Below are positions 18,099-27,926 of a DNA stretch of 64,000 bases, in pieces. The stretch covers positions 248,001-312,000 of the forward strand of contig JAOSKK010000012.1 of the NCBI GenBank assembly GCA_027493615.1. Direction: 5' to 3'. The notes beneath the pieces are model-generated. The model had not been told where the DNA came from, ran no database searches, and saw only the letters and a program-made list of their open reading frames with translations. Made by a program: the position numbers and the translations under genes. The stretch comes from Verrucomicrobiota bacterium (GTDB taxonomy: Bacteria > Verrucomicrobiota > Verrucomicrobiia > Limisphaerales > J093). The first letter of the stretch is position 1, and each line of letters starts with the position of its first letter.

Positions 18099-18974
18099 CC
18101 AGCGCCCCGGGGAACGTTGGTGGCCGCCCCGCCTCCTGTCCGCGCCGGACGGTTCCGTGCTCGTCCTCATTCCGGCCGGCGAATTCTTCATGGGCTCCAC
18201 CGCCGAACAGATCGCGGCCGCCGCGGCCATGGACATCGGCGGTCACCCCGATCTGTTGGTGCGCGAAACGCCGCCGTTCGTCGCCTTCCTGCCAGACTAT
18301 TACCTGGGCCTGCACGCCGTCACGAATGCCCAGTTCGCGGCGTTCCTGAACGCGACTCGTCCACCACCCGCCCGGCTCGCCCGCTGGGCGCCCGCGCTGG
18401 AACGGATCCTTCCCCGCCCTCCCCGGACCGCCGGTTTGAGGTCGCGGCTGGATTCGAACGCCACCCTGCCACCCACATCTCCTGGTTCGGCGCGCAGGCC
18501 TACTGCCGGTGGGCGGGCCTGCGGCTCCCTACCGAACTCGAATGGGAAAAGGCCGCCCGCGGCACGGAGGGACGGGTGTTTCCCTGGGGCAACGAGTGGC
18601 GGGCGCACGCCCTACGCTGGCACGGAGGCGACCGCCGTGAAGGCGAGACCACCGCCCCGGTGGATGCTTATCCCGAGGGCTGTTCTCCCTACGGCCTCCT
18701 CCAGATGGCGGGCAATGTCGATGAGTGGTGTGCGGACTGGTTCCAATGGGACGTGTACCGACATTACGCGGCCGGCGACCTGCGCCCGCCCGTCCCGGGT
18801 GAGGAGCGCGTCATCCGCGGCGGGACCTGCCTGCGGTGGCAACGACACCACTTCCGCTGCGCAATGCGTCGGGGCAACGATCCGGCCATGGTCAATGTCC
18901 ACTACACCGGCATCCGGTGCGCGGCTGACGTGTCCGCACGCAGCCCCGCCTTCCGCGAAGCCCCGGAGGCTTAA
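18095..18974 (+). CDS. SUMF1/FGE-fold protein without the FGE cysteine pair (frameshifts near 18107 and 18415)
   Basis: ATG 18095 overlaps the dynamin stop. The body has the formylglycine-generating-enzyme-like fold: '[12 protein letters not shown]', '[20 protein letters not shown]', 'EWEKAARG', '[11 protein letters not shown]' and '[20 protein letters not shown]'. In genuine FGE two active-site cysteines sit five residues apart between the GG and RC motifs; this interval is shorter and has only one cysteine, so sulfatase activation is unlikely. SUMF1 folds are also used as ligand-binding modules, which fits a sensor role in this operon. Both shifts lie in C/G-rich runs. Confidence 0.78.
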
Positions 18975-18977
18975 GGC

Positions 18978-19892
18978 ATGGCCGGCGGCTGGTGGGAACG
19001 ATTCTCGAGCCGGTTGCCGTCGGCGGCTGACGCCCGCGAACCGTTTGGCGAGGAGCTGCGGAGGCACTGGGGGGACGGCAGCCAGGCACGGCTGCTCATC
19101 TACACGCCACCGCACGAGACGGTGAAGGCCCGGTCGCCCGCGTCGGTCCTGGCTCTGTCCAACCAGGAATGGATGCTCGTGGAAGAGATGGCCGATGGCT
19201 CCGTGCGCGTGACGCGCAGCGATTACGACCGCACGTTGTGGGTCGAGCTGACCAGCATTCTGCTCTACGGAGCGCTTCGCATCGCGTTTTTCACCGAGAC
19301 GGGCTCCGGCAGTGTCAGCGTGGAGTTCAACACGGTGGCCAGGCGCTACTATGATGAGGCGATCCAGCGGGTGCTTGATGGCATGGATGGGATCGAGGCC
19401 TGTCCGCCGGTGGACCCGGGCGAGTGGGAGCCGTTGCTGGAACCGCTGCCGCTCAAGTTCCGCAACGCCTTCCCGCGGTTCACCCCCCCCGGCCAATGCC
19501 TGTTGGCCCTGGTTGCCTGGCCAGCCGTGTTGGGCGCACGCCGCCGCTGGTTCCAGCACGAACTCTGCCCTGAAGCCGTGCTGGCATTCACCAACCGGGA
19601 GTTGCTCCTCATCTCCGAGGAAGCGACCTGGACCTGGCTTCGCCTCGGGCGGAACGACAAGTACGGCTTCATCATCACGCACTGTCCGTTCTCCCGGCTG
19701 GCAGGGTGGCGCGTGCAACCGGGCGATCCACTCGCCACGCTCGAGCTGTCCTTGCGGGCAGGCCGCGGTACCGATGTCCTTCGGATCAACTTCCCCGGGG
19801 ACCGGCATGGGGAGGTCACACGGTTGCTGGAACGGGCGATGGCCCAAAGCCCGTCGGGGAATCCGGGACGGAGACCGGCGGAACCCGCATGA
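18978..19892 (+). CDS. Uncharacterised protein with two PH-like modules
   Basis: The 304-residue product is intact. Two stretches (about residues 45-135 and 195-290) share the pattern of bacterial PH domains: 'VLALSNQEWMLVEEM' and 'VLAFTNRELLLISEE', each followed by polar strands and a closing helix. Such domains bind lipids, phosphoinositide-like headgroups or proteins at membranes. The first module ends in 'VEFNTVARRYYDEAIQRVL' and the second in 'GEVTRLLERAMAQ'. There is no signal peptide, so it is cytoplasmic. It starts 3 bases after the SUMF1-like gene. The PH assignment is inference from pattern, not a database match. Confidence 0.6.
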   Translation: MAGGWWERFSSRLPSAADAREPFGEELRRHWGDGSQARLLIYTPPHETVKARSPASVLALSNQEWMLVEEMADGSVRVTRSDYDRTLWVELTSILLYGALRIAFFTETGSGSVSVEFNTVARRYYDEAIQRVLDGMDGIEACPPVDPGEWEPLLEPLPLKFRNAFPRFTPPGQCLLALVAWPAVLGARRRWFQHELCPEAVLAFTNRELLLISEEATWTWLRLGRNDKYGFIITHCPFSRLAGWRVQPGDPLATLELSLRAGRGTDVLRINFPGDRHGEVTRLLERAMAQSPSGNPGRRPAEPA

Positions 19893-20383
19893 CCTTCTTC
19901 TGTACTCGATGTTGGGGCGAGGTGGCCGAGGCGGCGGTGCGCTGCCCGCACTGCGGTGATGACATCGCGGCACGCCAGAGCCGCAGTGACTTCGTCGACA
20001 AGCTGCTCGCCGCCCTGCGCCATCCGGAGCCCACGACTCCGATCCGAGCGGCGTGGATCCTGGGTCGCCGTCGTGAGCCGCGAGCCGTCCCCGCCCTGGT
20101 GCGATTGGCGGCCGCGTCATCCGATCCGTTCCTCGCGGAAGCCGCGGTGGCCGCCCTGGGCCAGATCGGCGGCCACGAGGCGGAGGCTGCCGTGCAATCC
20201 GCCTGCCACCATGCCAGCCCACGGGTCCGCCGCGTCGCGAGGGAGGCCCTCCAACATCTTGACAGGGACCCCGCCCTTCAAGAAGGTCCGTCCGATGTCT
20301 CTGCCTTTCCCCGCGTTCCAAGAAGGCACGCGGGGAGTTCTGCATGTGATTCGACCAACCCACACCCCGAAACCACCGCCTAA
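19889..20383 (+). CDS. Zinc-ribbon plus HEAT-repeat protein
   Basis: The 164-residue protein opens with a treble-cysteine zinc ribbon, 'CTRCWGEV' and 'CPHCGDDI' (residues 5-28). HEAT-type repeats follow (about 40-125): 'PIRAAWILGRRREPRAVPAL', 'LAEAAVAALGQIGGHEAEAA' and 'PRVRRVAREALQHL'. The remaining 35 residues look disordered. HEAT repeats usually serve as protein-binding scaffolds. ATG 19889 overlaps the previous TGA, so it belongs to the dynamin operon as its last gene; glnA begins one base after its stop. Confidence 0.75.
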   Translation: MTFFCTRCWGEVAEAAVRCPHCGDDIAARQSRSDFVDKLLAALRHPEPTTPIRAAWILGRRREPRAVPALVRLAAASSDPFLAEAAVAALGQIGGHEAEAAVQSACHHASPRVRRVAREALQHLDRDPALQEGPSDVSAFPRVPRRHAGSSACDSTNPHPETTA

Positions 20384-20384
20384 C

Positions 20385-21797
20385 ATGAGCAGCCCGCGCG
20401 ACGTCCTCGAACTGGCCAAGAAGCACCAGGCCAGGATGGCCGACATCAAGTTCACCGACACCTTCGGCACCTGGCAGCACTTCAGTGTGCCGATCGGCGA
20501 GATGACCGAGGAGGTCTTCACCGAAGGCATGGGCTTCGATGGCTCCTCGATCCGCGGCTGGAAATCCATCGAGGCCTCCGACATGCTCGCCATGCCGGAC
20601 CCCACGACCGCCTTCCTGGATCCCTTCTGCGCCGTCCCGACACTGAGCCTGACCTGCACCATCGCCGAGACCGGCACAAAAAGAGCCCTACGGCCGTGAT
20701 CCCCGCGGCATCGCGCAGCGTGCCGAGAGGTACCTGTCCAGCACCGGCCTGGCGGACACCGCCGTCTTCGGGCCGGAAGCCGAGTTCTTCATCTTCGACA
20801 ACGTCCAGTTCGACGCCCGGAGCAACGGGACATCCTACGCGGTGGACAGCGGCGAAGCGGTCTGGAACACGGGCCGTGAGGAGGCCCCCAACCTCGGCTA
20901 CAAGATCCGCCACAAGGAAGGCTATTTCCCGGTCCCGCCCGCCGATACCCAGCAGGACCTGCGCACCGAGATGTTGCTCACCCTCCAATCCCTCGGCGTG
21001 CAGGCCGAAAAGCACCACCATGAGGTGGCGACGGCAGGCCAGGCGGAGTTGGGCATTCGGTTCGATGAGCTGGTGAGGTCGGCCGACACCCTGATGCTCT
21101 ACAAGTACGTCATCAAGAACGTGGCCCGGAAGCATGGCAAGACCGTCACGTTCATGCCCAAGCCGCTGTACGGCGACAACGGCTCCGGGATGCACACCCA
21201 CCAGTCGCTCTGGAAGAAGGGCAAACCGCTCTTTGCCGGCAGCGAATACGGCGGGCTGAGCCGCATGGCCCTCCACTACATCGGGGGCGTCCTCAAGCAT
21301 GCCAGGGCGCTCTGCGCCATCTGCAGCCCCACCACGAACAGCTACAAGCGTCTGGTCCCCGGCTACGAGGCGCCAGTCAACCTCGCCTACAGCGCCCGCA
21401 ACCGCTCGGCCGCCATCCGCATTCCGACCTTCAGCGAGAGCCCGAAGGCCAAGCGCCTCGAATATCGCCCGCCCGACCCCTCGGCCAATCCCTACCTGGC
21501 CTTTGCCGCCCTGCTCCTCGCCGGCCTGGACGGGATCCTGAACAAGATCGAGCCCGGCGAACCGATGGACAAGAACCTCTACGAGCTCCCCCGGACGAGC
21601 TGACGAAGGTCCCGCAGATCTGCGGCAGCCTGAGCGAGGCGCTCGACTGCCTCGAACGCGATCACGAGTTCCTGCTCAAGGGCGATGTGTTCAGCCGGGA
21701 CTTCCTGGAAACCTGGATCGCCGCCAAACGCAAGGAACACGACGCCCTCCGTCTGCGACCGCATCCCTACGAGTTCTTCCTCTATTACGATGTGTAG
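20385..21797 (+). CDS. glnA: Type I glutamine synthetase (frameshifts near 20683 and 21592)
   Basis: The enzyme makes glutamine from glutamate, ammonia and ATP. Visible signatures are '[12 protein letters not shown]', '[10 protein letters not shown]', the metal and ATP site '[20 protein letters not shown]', '[20 protein letters not shown]' and the adenylylation-loop tyrosine in 'DKNLYELP'. Removing one A from the A5 run near 20683 and adding one C to the C5 run near 21592 restores a single protein of about 470 residues ending 'YEFFLYYDV'. It starts one base after the zinc-ribbon/HEAT gene, so it may be read through from the dynamin operon; no separate promoter is visible. Confidence 0.93.
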
Positions 21798-21876
21798 GCC
21801 ACGGCCGCATCGTGGCCGTTTCGGCCGGAGCCATCCCGCCGGCCCTTGGGCCCGGACGAACCGGGAGCGGCGGTGC

Positions 21877-23292
21877 GTGTCGGTCACGTCGGTCGCCCTC
21901 GGGGCGGCGGTCCTGGCCAGCGTGGCCGGCACGGGCTGTGTGCGCTACCGGGCCCAGCCGCTGCTCGCGGAGCAGGTCATGGCGGACTACGCCGCGCGCT
22001 CCCTCGACGATCCCGGGCTGGGGGCTTTTTTCGACATGCATCATGTCACGGGCGGATGGCCCCGCCGCGCCTGGGACCTCGATTCGCTGACGCTGGCCGC
22101 GTTCTACTTCTCCCCGGCGCTCGTTCAGGCGAGGGCCGAATGGGGCACGGCACAGGCCGGCTTGCGCACGGCGGGGCAACGCCCCAATCCAACCCTCACG
22201 GCTTCCCCCCAATACAACACGACCACTCCGGTGCCGTCCCCCTGGATCATGGCCCTGAATCTGGACGTCCCCTTCGAGACCGCCGGCAAGCGCGGACACC
22301 GCCTGGCGCAAGCGGCGCATCTTGCCAACGCCGCCCGGTGGAACCTCGCCGCCACCGCCTGGCAGGTGCGAAGCCGGCTGCGGCGGGCCCTGGTGGACCT
22401 GGCCGCGGCCAGCGAACAGGAACGCCTCCTGGCCGCGCAGCAATCCGCCCAGGAGCAGCACGTGAGACTGCTCGAGGCCCAACTCGCCGCCGGGGCAATT
22501 CCCCCGGCCGAGGTCACCCGGGAACGGATCGCCCTCGACACCACCCGGCTGACCACACTGGACGCCAAACGTCAGCGGGCCGAAAGCCGCGTCGCTCTGG
22601 CCGAGGCCATCGGGGTGCCGGTCGGCGCTCTGGAGGGTGTCGAGCTTTCGTTCGCCGGGCTGGACCGCGTGCCGCCTGACGTGGATGCACCGGCGGCCCG
22701 ACGCCAGGCCCTGCTTCATCGGGCGGATGTCCTGGCGGCCTTGTCCGAGTACGCCGCCAGCGAGGCAGCACTCCGCCTGGAGGTCGCCAGGCAGTATCCC
22801 GACCTTCGCCTGCACCCCGGGTATGAATTCGACCAGGGCGACAATCACTGGGGCGTGGGACTGTCACTCGAACTCCCGGTGTTGAACCAAAACCAGGGCC
22901 CGATTGCGGCAGCCGAAGCCCGCCGCGCGGCCTGTGCGGCGAATTTCAACGCCCTCCAGGCACGCGTGGTGGCGGCAATCGAACGCAGCGTTGCGGCCTA
23001 CCAGGTCACGTTGGAGAAATCCGCCACGGCCGACTCCCTCCTGGCCCATCTGGAGCGGCAGGAGCGGGTTCTGCGCGGGCGATTCGCAGCGGGTGACGTG
23101 TCCCGGAGCGAGGTCGTGGCCGGCCAGGTCGAGCTGGCCGCCGCCCGACTGGCGCGAGCCGACGCCGTGGCCAAGGCCCACCAAACCCTCGCCCTTCTCG
23201 AAGAAGCACTGCAGGGCCCGCTCCCGAGTTCAGCCGATGCACTTCCGCTCCTGGCGGAGCCTGGAACTCCCCCGGCGCCGCCAACGCCATGA
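21877..23292 (+). CDS. TolC-family outer-membrane efflux lipoprotein
   Basis: GTG 21877 with GGGAG upstream gives a lipoprotein signal ending 'SVAGTGC'. The mature protein (about 450 residues) shows the two long heptad-like regions of TolC channels ('LTASPQYNTTTPVPSPW', 'LNLDVPFETAGKRGHRLAQA', 'LSLELPVLNQNQGPIAAAEA'). An ATG at 21790 overlapping the glnA stop would add a 29-residue Arg-rich extension and spoil the signal peptide. The stop overlaps the adaptor gene, so it forms a tripartite efflux operon with the next two genes. Confidence 0.88.
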   Translation: MSVTSVALGAAVLASVAGTGCVRYRAQPLLAEQVMADYAARSLDDPGLGAFFDMHHVTGGWPRRAWDLDSLTLAAFYFSPALVQARAEWGTAQAGLRTAGQRPNPTLTASPQYNTTTPVPSPWIMALNLDVPFETAGKRGHRLAQAAHLANAARWNLAATAWQVRSRLRRALVDLAAASEQERLLAAQQSAQEQHVRLLEAQLAAGAIPPAEVTRERIALDTTRLTTLDAKRQRAESRVALAEAIGVPVGALEGVELSFAGLDRVPPDVDAPAARRQALLHRADVLAALSEYAASEAALRLEVARQYPDLRLHPGYEFDQGDNHWGVGLSLELPVLNQNQGPIAAAEARRAACAANFNALQARVVAAIERSVAAYQVTLEKSATADSLLAHLERQERVLRGRFAAGDVSRSEVVAGQVELAAARLARADAVAKAHQTLALLEEALQGPLPSSADALPLLAEPGTPPAPPTP

Positions 23293-24392
23293 ATACTCGC
23301 TCCGTTCTGTCCGGCCTCCTGCTCCTTCCCACCTCGCTGCTCCTGGTCGGATGCGGCGCGCACCCCCAGGAAGGAGAGACGGCGTCCACGGAAGTCGCGG
23401 TTCAAGTGGGCAAGGTCACGCGCGTCACGTTGCATGCCCGCGTGGACGCCTACGGCACGGTGGAGGCTGAACCCGCGGGCGGCGGCAAGCCCGCCGGGTT
23501 GGCTCGGTTGTCGGCGCCTGCCGCCGGGCTGGTGATGGCTGTGCCGGTGCGAGAAGGCGAGCCGGTGGAAGCCGGCACCGTGGTGGCGCGACTCGATGAC
23601 CGTGTGGCCCTGGCCCAGATCGAGAGGGCCCGCCAAACCGTCCAGTATGCGGAGCAGCAGTTGGCGCGACAGAACCAGCTCCGGCTGGTCGAGGGTACGT
23701 CGGAGCAGCGAGGGCAGGAAGCCGCCCAGCAACTCGCCGCCGCCCAGTCGGAACTGGCCGTCGCCCAGGCCGCACTCGCGCAGGTCCACTTGACGGCGCC
23801 CCTCGCAGGGATCGTGGCCCGCATTCACGTTTCACCGGGCCAGACGGTGGAGCCGAACACCGTCGTCGCGGAGGTGATCGACCCGGCGCGCGTCGTGGCC
23901 ACGGTCACGGTCCCCGCGACCGAAGCGGCTTCGTTGCGAGCGGGACAACCAGCGGAACTGCGGACCGGCCATGACGCGGGGGCGGCGGCGCAAGGCACGG
24001 TGCGGTACGTAAGTCCCCAGGTGGATTCGAAGACGGCCACCGTCCTGGTGCGGATCTCCCTGCCCTCAGACGCCGGGTTGCGCGCCGGTCAGTTTGTCCA
24101 TGCGCGCATCATCACCGAGGAGCGGACCGACAGGCTGGCCGTGCCACGGGCAGCGGTCTATACCCACCACGATGGAGAGAGTACGCTCTCCACCGTCGAG
24201 GGCGACAACGCCACACAGCGCACCGTCAAGGTCGGCCTGCGCGATGGCGATTTGGTGGAAATCGAGGGGGACGGGGTGACGGAGGGGGCGACGGTGGTGA
24301 CGCTCGGTTCCTACGCGCTGCCGAGGGAAACGAAGGTGCGGATCCTGGCGGCAGGGGACGCTGGAAGGGCGACCGAGGAGTCCAGCAGGTGA
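23289..24392 (+). CDS. RND efflux periplasmic adaptor (HlyD/AcrA family)
   Basis: The 367-residue lipoprotein has a signal ending 'LLLVGC'. The lipoyl-like halves are 'APAAGLVMAVPVREGEPVEA' and 'LTAPLAGIVARIHVSPGQTV', flanking an alpha-hairpin (residues about 115-165). A beta-barrel domain with 'VSPQVDSKTATVLVRISLP' and 'LRAGQFVHARI' follows, then a membrane-proximal domain. It should link the inner-membrane pump to the TolC-like channel. ATG 23289 and the GTG of the next gene both overlap neighbouring stops. Confidence 0.92.
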   Translation: MNTRSVLSGLLLLPTSLLLVGCGAHPQEGETASTEVAVQVGKVTRVTLHARVDAYGTVEAEPAGGGKPAGLARLSAPAAGLVMAVPVREGEPVEAGTVVARLDDRVALAQIERARQTVQYAEQQLARQNQLRLVEGTSEQRGQEAAQQLAAAQSELAVAQAALAQVHLTAPLAGIVARIHVSPGQTVEPNTVVAEVIDPARVVATVTVPATEAASLRAGQPAELRTGHDAGAAAQGTVRYVSPQVDSKTATVLVRISLPSDAGLRAGQFVHARIITEERTDRLAVPRAAVYTHHDGESTLSTVEGDNATQRTVKVGLRDGDLVEIEGDGVTEGATVVTLGSYALPRETKVRILAAGDAGRATEESSR

Positions 24393-27300
24393 ACCCCGGC
24401 GACTCGAAGTCAGCGGGCTTCGGGGCCAAGGAATCGGCCCATTCCTCGGTCCCCGGTCCTGGGTCGGGCGTTGGCTCGTTCGCCCTCCGGCACCGGCTCG
24501 CCATCCTCTTCATCACGATCGCCGTGTGCCTCGGCGGGGGGTATTGCGCGCTGCGGATGCCGTCGTCGGTGTTTCCTGAAACGGAGTTCCCCCGCTGCGT
24601 CATCCTGGTTGACAGCGGCGTGATGCCCGCCGACGAGATGATGGCCACCATTACGCGCCCCATCGAGGAGGCGATGAAGGACATCCCCGGCGTGGTGCAG
24701 GTGCGCTCGGCCACCGGACGGGGGCAGCGCGGAAGTCAACGTGTTCTTCAACTGGCGGGTGGACATGGTGGTCAGTGAGCTCTACGTGCTGAACCGCGTC
24801 GCGCAGCTCAAGGGCAGCCTGCCTGCCCAGGCGAAGACGACCGTGTGGCGGCTGACGTTCAATGCCTTCCCCATCCTGGGCGTCAGCCTGACCAGCCCGC
24901 AACGCGACCTCACCGAGCTTTCGGAACTGGCGTACTACGACCTGAAGCCGCGTTTCCTCCGCATCCCCGGGGTGGCGCGCGTCGATCTGGTAGGTGGCCG
25001 TACCCCGGAATACCACGTCGTGGTGGACCCGGTAAAACTCGCCGCCGCGAACCTCGCGCTGAGCGACGTCACCGCCTCCCCTCGAGAGGAACAACCTGGT
25101 CGCGCCGGCCGGTTTCCACATGGAGAACTACACGATCTACCTCGCGCTGGTCGACAGCCGCGTCCAAGGCGTGCAGGACCTCGAGGATTTCGTCGTGCAG
25201 ATGCGGGACCATCATCCGGTGCGCATCCGGGACTTCGCGCGCGTCGCGCGCGGACCGGAGCCGGTGTTCAACGTGGTCAACGCGCAAGGCCGCCGGGCCG
25301 TGCTGATGAACATCCGCGCCCAGCCGACCGGCAGCAGCATCCTGAACATTGCGCAGGCTTTGAAGGACCAACTGGCCGACCTGCGCCGCACCCTGCCGCC
25401 CGACCTGCAACTGGCGTTCTACTATGACCAGTCGCTGCTGGTGCGAGACTCCGTCGGCAGCGTCTGGGAAGCCATCCTCGTCGGCCTCCTCTTTGCCGTG
25501 GTGATCCTCTATCTCTTCCTCAAGAACTGGGGCAGTGTCCTCACGGCCATCGTGGTCATCCCCGTCTCCGTGCTCGCCACCGTGGTGGTGATGCTGGCGG
25601 CAAGACTGACGTTCAACCTGATGACGCTCGGCGGCATCGCGGCGGCCATCGGCCTCATCATTGACGACGCCATCGTGGTCGTGGAAGCCATCTACGCGAA
25701 GGTGGCGCACGGTGAATCGCGGCTGCAGGCCATCCGGTCGGGTCTCGCGGACGTCCTCCATCCGCTGATCGGTTCGACCCTGACCCCGGTCGTGGTCTTC
25801 ATCCCGCTTGCCTTCCTGGACGGCCTTCCGGGCGTGTTCTTTCGGTCGCTGGCCCTGACGATGGCCGTGGCGCTGCTGACCTCCCTGGTACTGGCTGTAA
25901 CGTTGACACCCTCGCTGGCTTCGCTGTTCCTGCGCGACCGGGGACATCTGGAGCACGGACACGTGCCGAAGTCGGAGGCGGGCGGTTCCGTCATGCGCCT
26001 GCTGCTGGGGCTGTTCGAACACGTGCTGAGGCGCGCGCTGCGCTGGCGGGGGGCGACGCTCCTCGCGTGCCTTGCCCTCGGTCTCGCCGGTTGGGCCCTC
26101 TACCGCCAACTCCCTACCGGATTCATGCCCGACATGGACGAAGGGGGCTTCGTCATTGACGGGCTGACACCCTGGGGCACGAGCCTGGAGGAAACCGACC
26201 GCATGATGCAGCAGGGCGAAGCCATCCTCCGCGCGACGCCCGAGGTCGAAGGCTATTCGCGGCGCACGGGCGCGCGGCTGGCCCTCGCGGTGGCCGAACC
26301 CAACAAGAGTGACTTCCTCGTCAAACTCCGGCCCGACCGACGCCGTAGCACGGAGGAGGTCAAGCAAGCGTTGCGCCGCCAGTTCAATGCCGCGTTGCCC
26401 GGGGTGGAATGGGAGTTCCCCGGGATCCTGGGCGACCTGATCGGCGACCTTACCTGGTCACCCAAGCCAGTCGAGATCAAGCTGTTCTCCACCGATACCG
26501 CCTGGCTGATAAGGAAGGCCCCGGAAATCAAGGCCCGCATCGAGCAGGTTCCCGGCGTCGTGGACACATTCGACGGACTGCGCATGACCGGCCCCACCCT
26601 CAGCTTCCGCATCCGGGCGATCGACGCCCAGCGGCATGGCCTCACGAGCGATGACCTCGCCACGGCCCTCAACACCGCCTTGCTCGGGCGGACCGCCTCG
26701 TCCGTCCTCGAACGTGACCGGGTGGTCGCCATCCGCGTGCAGGCCGAGCCCGCGGTTCTGGCCCGGCTCGACGCCTTGCGCGAGCTGCCGCTGCGCACCC
26801 CTTCCGGCAGCGTGGTCAAAATCTCCGAGATCGCCGACCTTACCGAAGCGCCAGGTCAGCTCGAACTGGTCCGGGAAGACCTCCGGCAGCTCGTCGCCGT
26901 GACGGCCGGACTCGAGAACCGCGACTTGGGCAGCGCGATCGCCGAACTCCAGCAACTCCTGAGTCAGGACCGGACCCTACCGCCTGGCGTCGTGGAGCTC
27001 GGTGGGCTGTTCCAGCAGCAGCAGGAGAGCTTCCGCAACCTGCTCACCGTCCTCCTGCTCGCCATCGGCCTCGTCTTCACCGTGCTGCTGATCGAGTTCC
27101 GGAGCTTCCGCGAGCCCGTGGCCATCGTCTGCGGCAGCCTCCTGGCGTTGACCGGCACCGTCGGGGCATTGTGGCTCACCGGCACCACTCTCAACATCGT
27201 GAGTTTCCTGGGGGCGATCATCGGCGTGGGCATTGTGGCGAAGAACGGCATCCTGATGCTCGATTTGGTGGACCACCATCTGAACCAGGGAGCCGACCTG

Positions 27301-27558
27301 GAAGAGGCCCTCGTCCAGTCCGGCCGCCGGAGGTTGCGACCGATCCTGATGACCACCCTGGCAACGGCGCTGGCCATGCTGCCTCTGGCCTGGGGTGTCG
27401 GCCACGGCGCCGACATGCTCCGCCCGCTGGCGATCGGCCTCATCGGGGCGCTTTGCCTTTCGATGCTCTTCTCGCTCATCGCCACGCCGACCCTCTATTG
27501 CGTCATCATGCGTTTCCGAGAGAAGACACTCGTGCGAGCGCTGATGTCGCCCGGATAG
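24389..27558 (+). CDS. RND inner-membrane efflux pump (frameshifts near 24720 and 25080)
   Basis: Three consecutive frames give one RND permease of about 1,055 residues. Deleting one G near 24720 yields 'TGRGSAEVNVFFNWRVDMVV' and deleting one C near 25080 yields 'SLERNNLVAPAGFHMENYTI'. TM4 carries the proton-relay aspartates in 'GLIIDDAIVVVEAIYAKV', matching hydrophobe/drug-type HAE pumps rather than CusA-like metal pumps, which have a different TM4 motif. TM10-12 include 'GIVAKNGILMLDLVDHH' and 'MLPLAWGVGHGADMLRPL'. The substrate cannot be assigned; metal and manganese transport genes lie downstream but belong to other families. The start is GTG 24389. Confidence 0.9.
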
Positions 27559-27575
27559 GCAACGACGGAGCAGCG

Positions 27576-27922
27576 GTGAAGTCGCCCGAAATGGCCCCGT
27601 CCGTCCTCCCGAGCCTGCGAGTCCGCTGGCCCGAGCGTCCCGGGAGTCTCCTTCCGCGGCTGGCACTCCCGCGGGATGGGTCGCAGCCCCGGCTGCGGCG
27701 AATCAAAGGCCAGATCGAAGCCATCGAACGGATGATCGATGCGGACGCTGACACACCCGACGCACGGATGCTGGTGGTCTCGGCGCGCCAGGCCTTGAAG
27801 TCGTTCGGCGACGAAGTGATCGAGGCCCACCTGCACGAGTGTATTGAGGGCGCCGCTGCCCAGCCGGCCGGCCGGCGGGAATCCGCGCCTTGTTGGAGGT
27901 GTTGAAGCGATACGCATCCTGA
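27576..27922 (+). CDS. CsoR/RcnR/FrmR-family sensor lacking the first cysteine (frameshift near 27880)
   Basis: The core 'LRRIKGQIEAIERMIDADA' and 'EVIEAHLHECIEGA' is the DUF156 four-helix fold of metal- or formaldehyde-sensing repressors. The C-terminal His-x-x-Cys ('HLHEC') is present, but the first-helix cysteine that completes the copper site is replaced in the 'TPDARM' region. The frame as given stops at 27905; one indel in the GC-rich run near 27880 would give 'GIRALLEVLKRYAS' and a stop at 27922, closer to family C-termini. An unusual N-terminal extension of about 40 residues precedes the core; ATG 27591 is an alternative start. It probably regulates the adjacent RND or MgtA genes. Confidence 0.68.
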
Positions 27923-27926
27923 CGCT

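Noticed and set aside
18612..20480. Long minus-strand open frame opposite the operon
   Set aside because: Very high GC gives long antisense frames; its product is Arg/Pro/His-rich with no domain, while the plus-strand genes have clear motifs.
20683..21600. Programmed ribosomal frameshifting in glnA and other genes
   Set aside because: No slippery-site consensus with downstream structure recurs; the breaks coincide with simple homopolymers in unrelated genes and go in both directions.
25069..26367. Minus-strand open frame opposite the RND pump
   Set aside because: Antisense shadow rich in Arg, Asp, His and Gln; the sense strand has the RND signatures.
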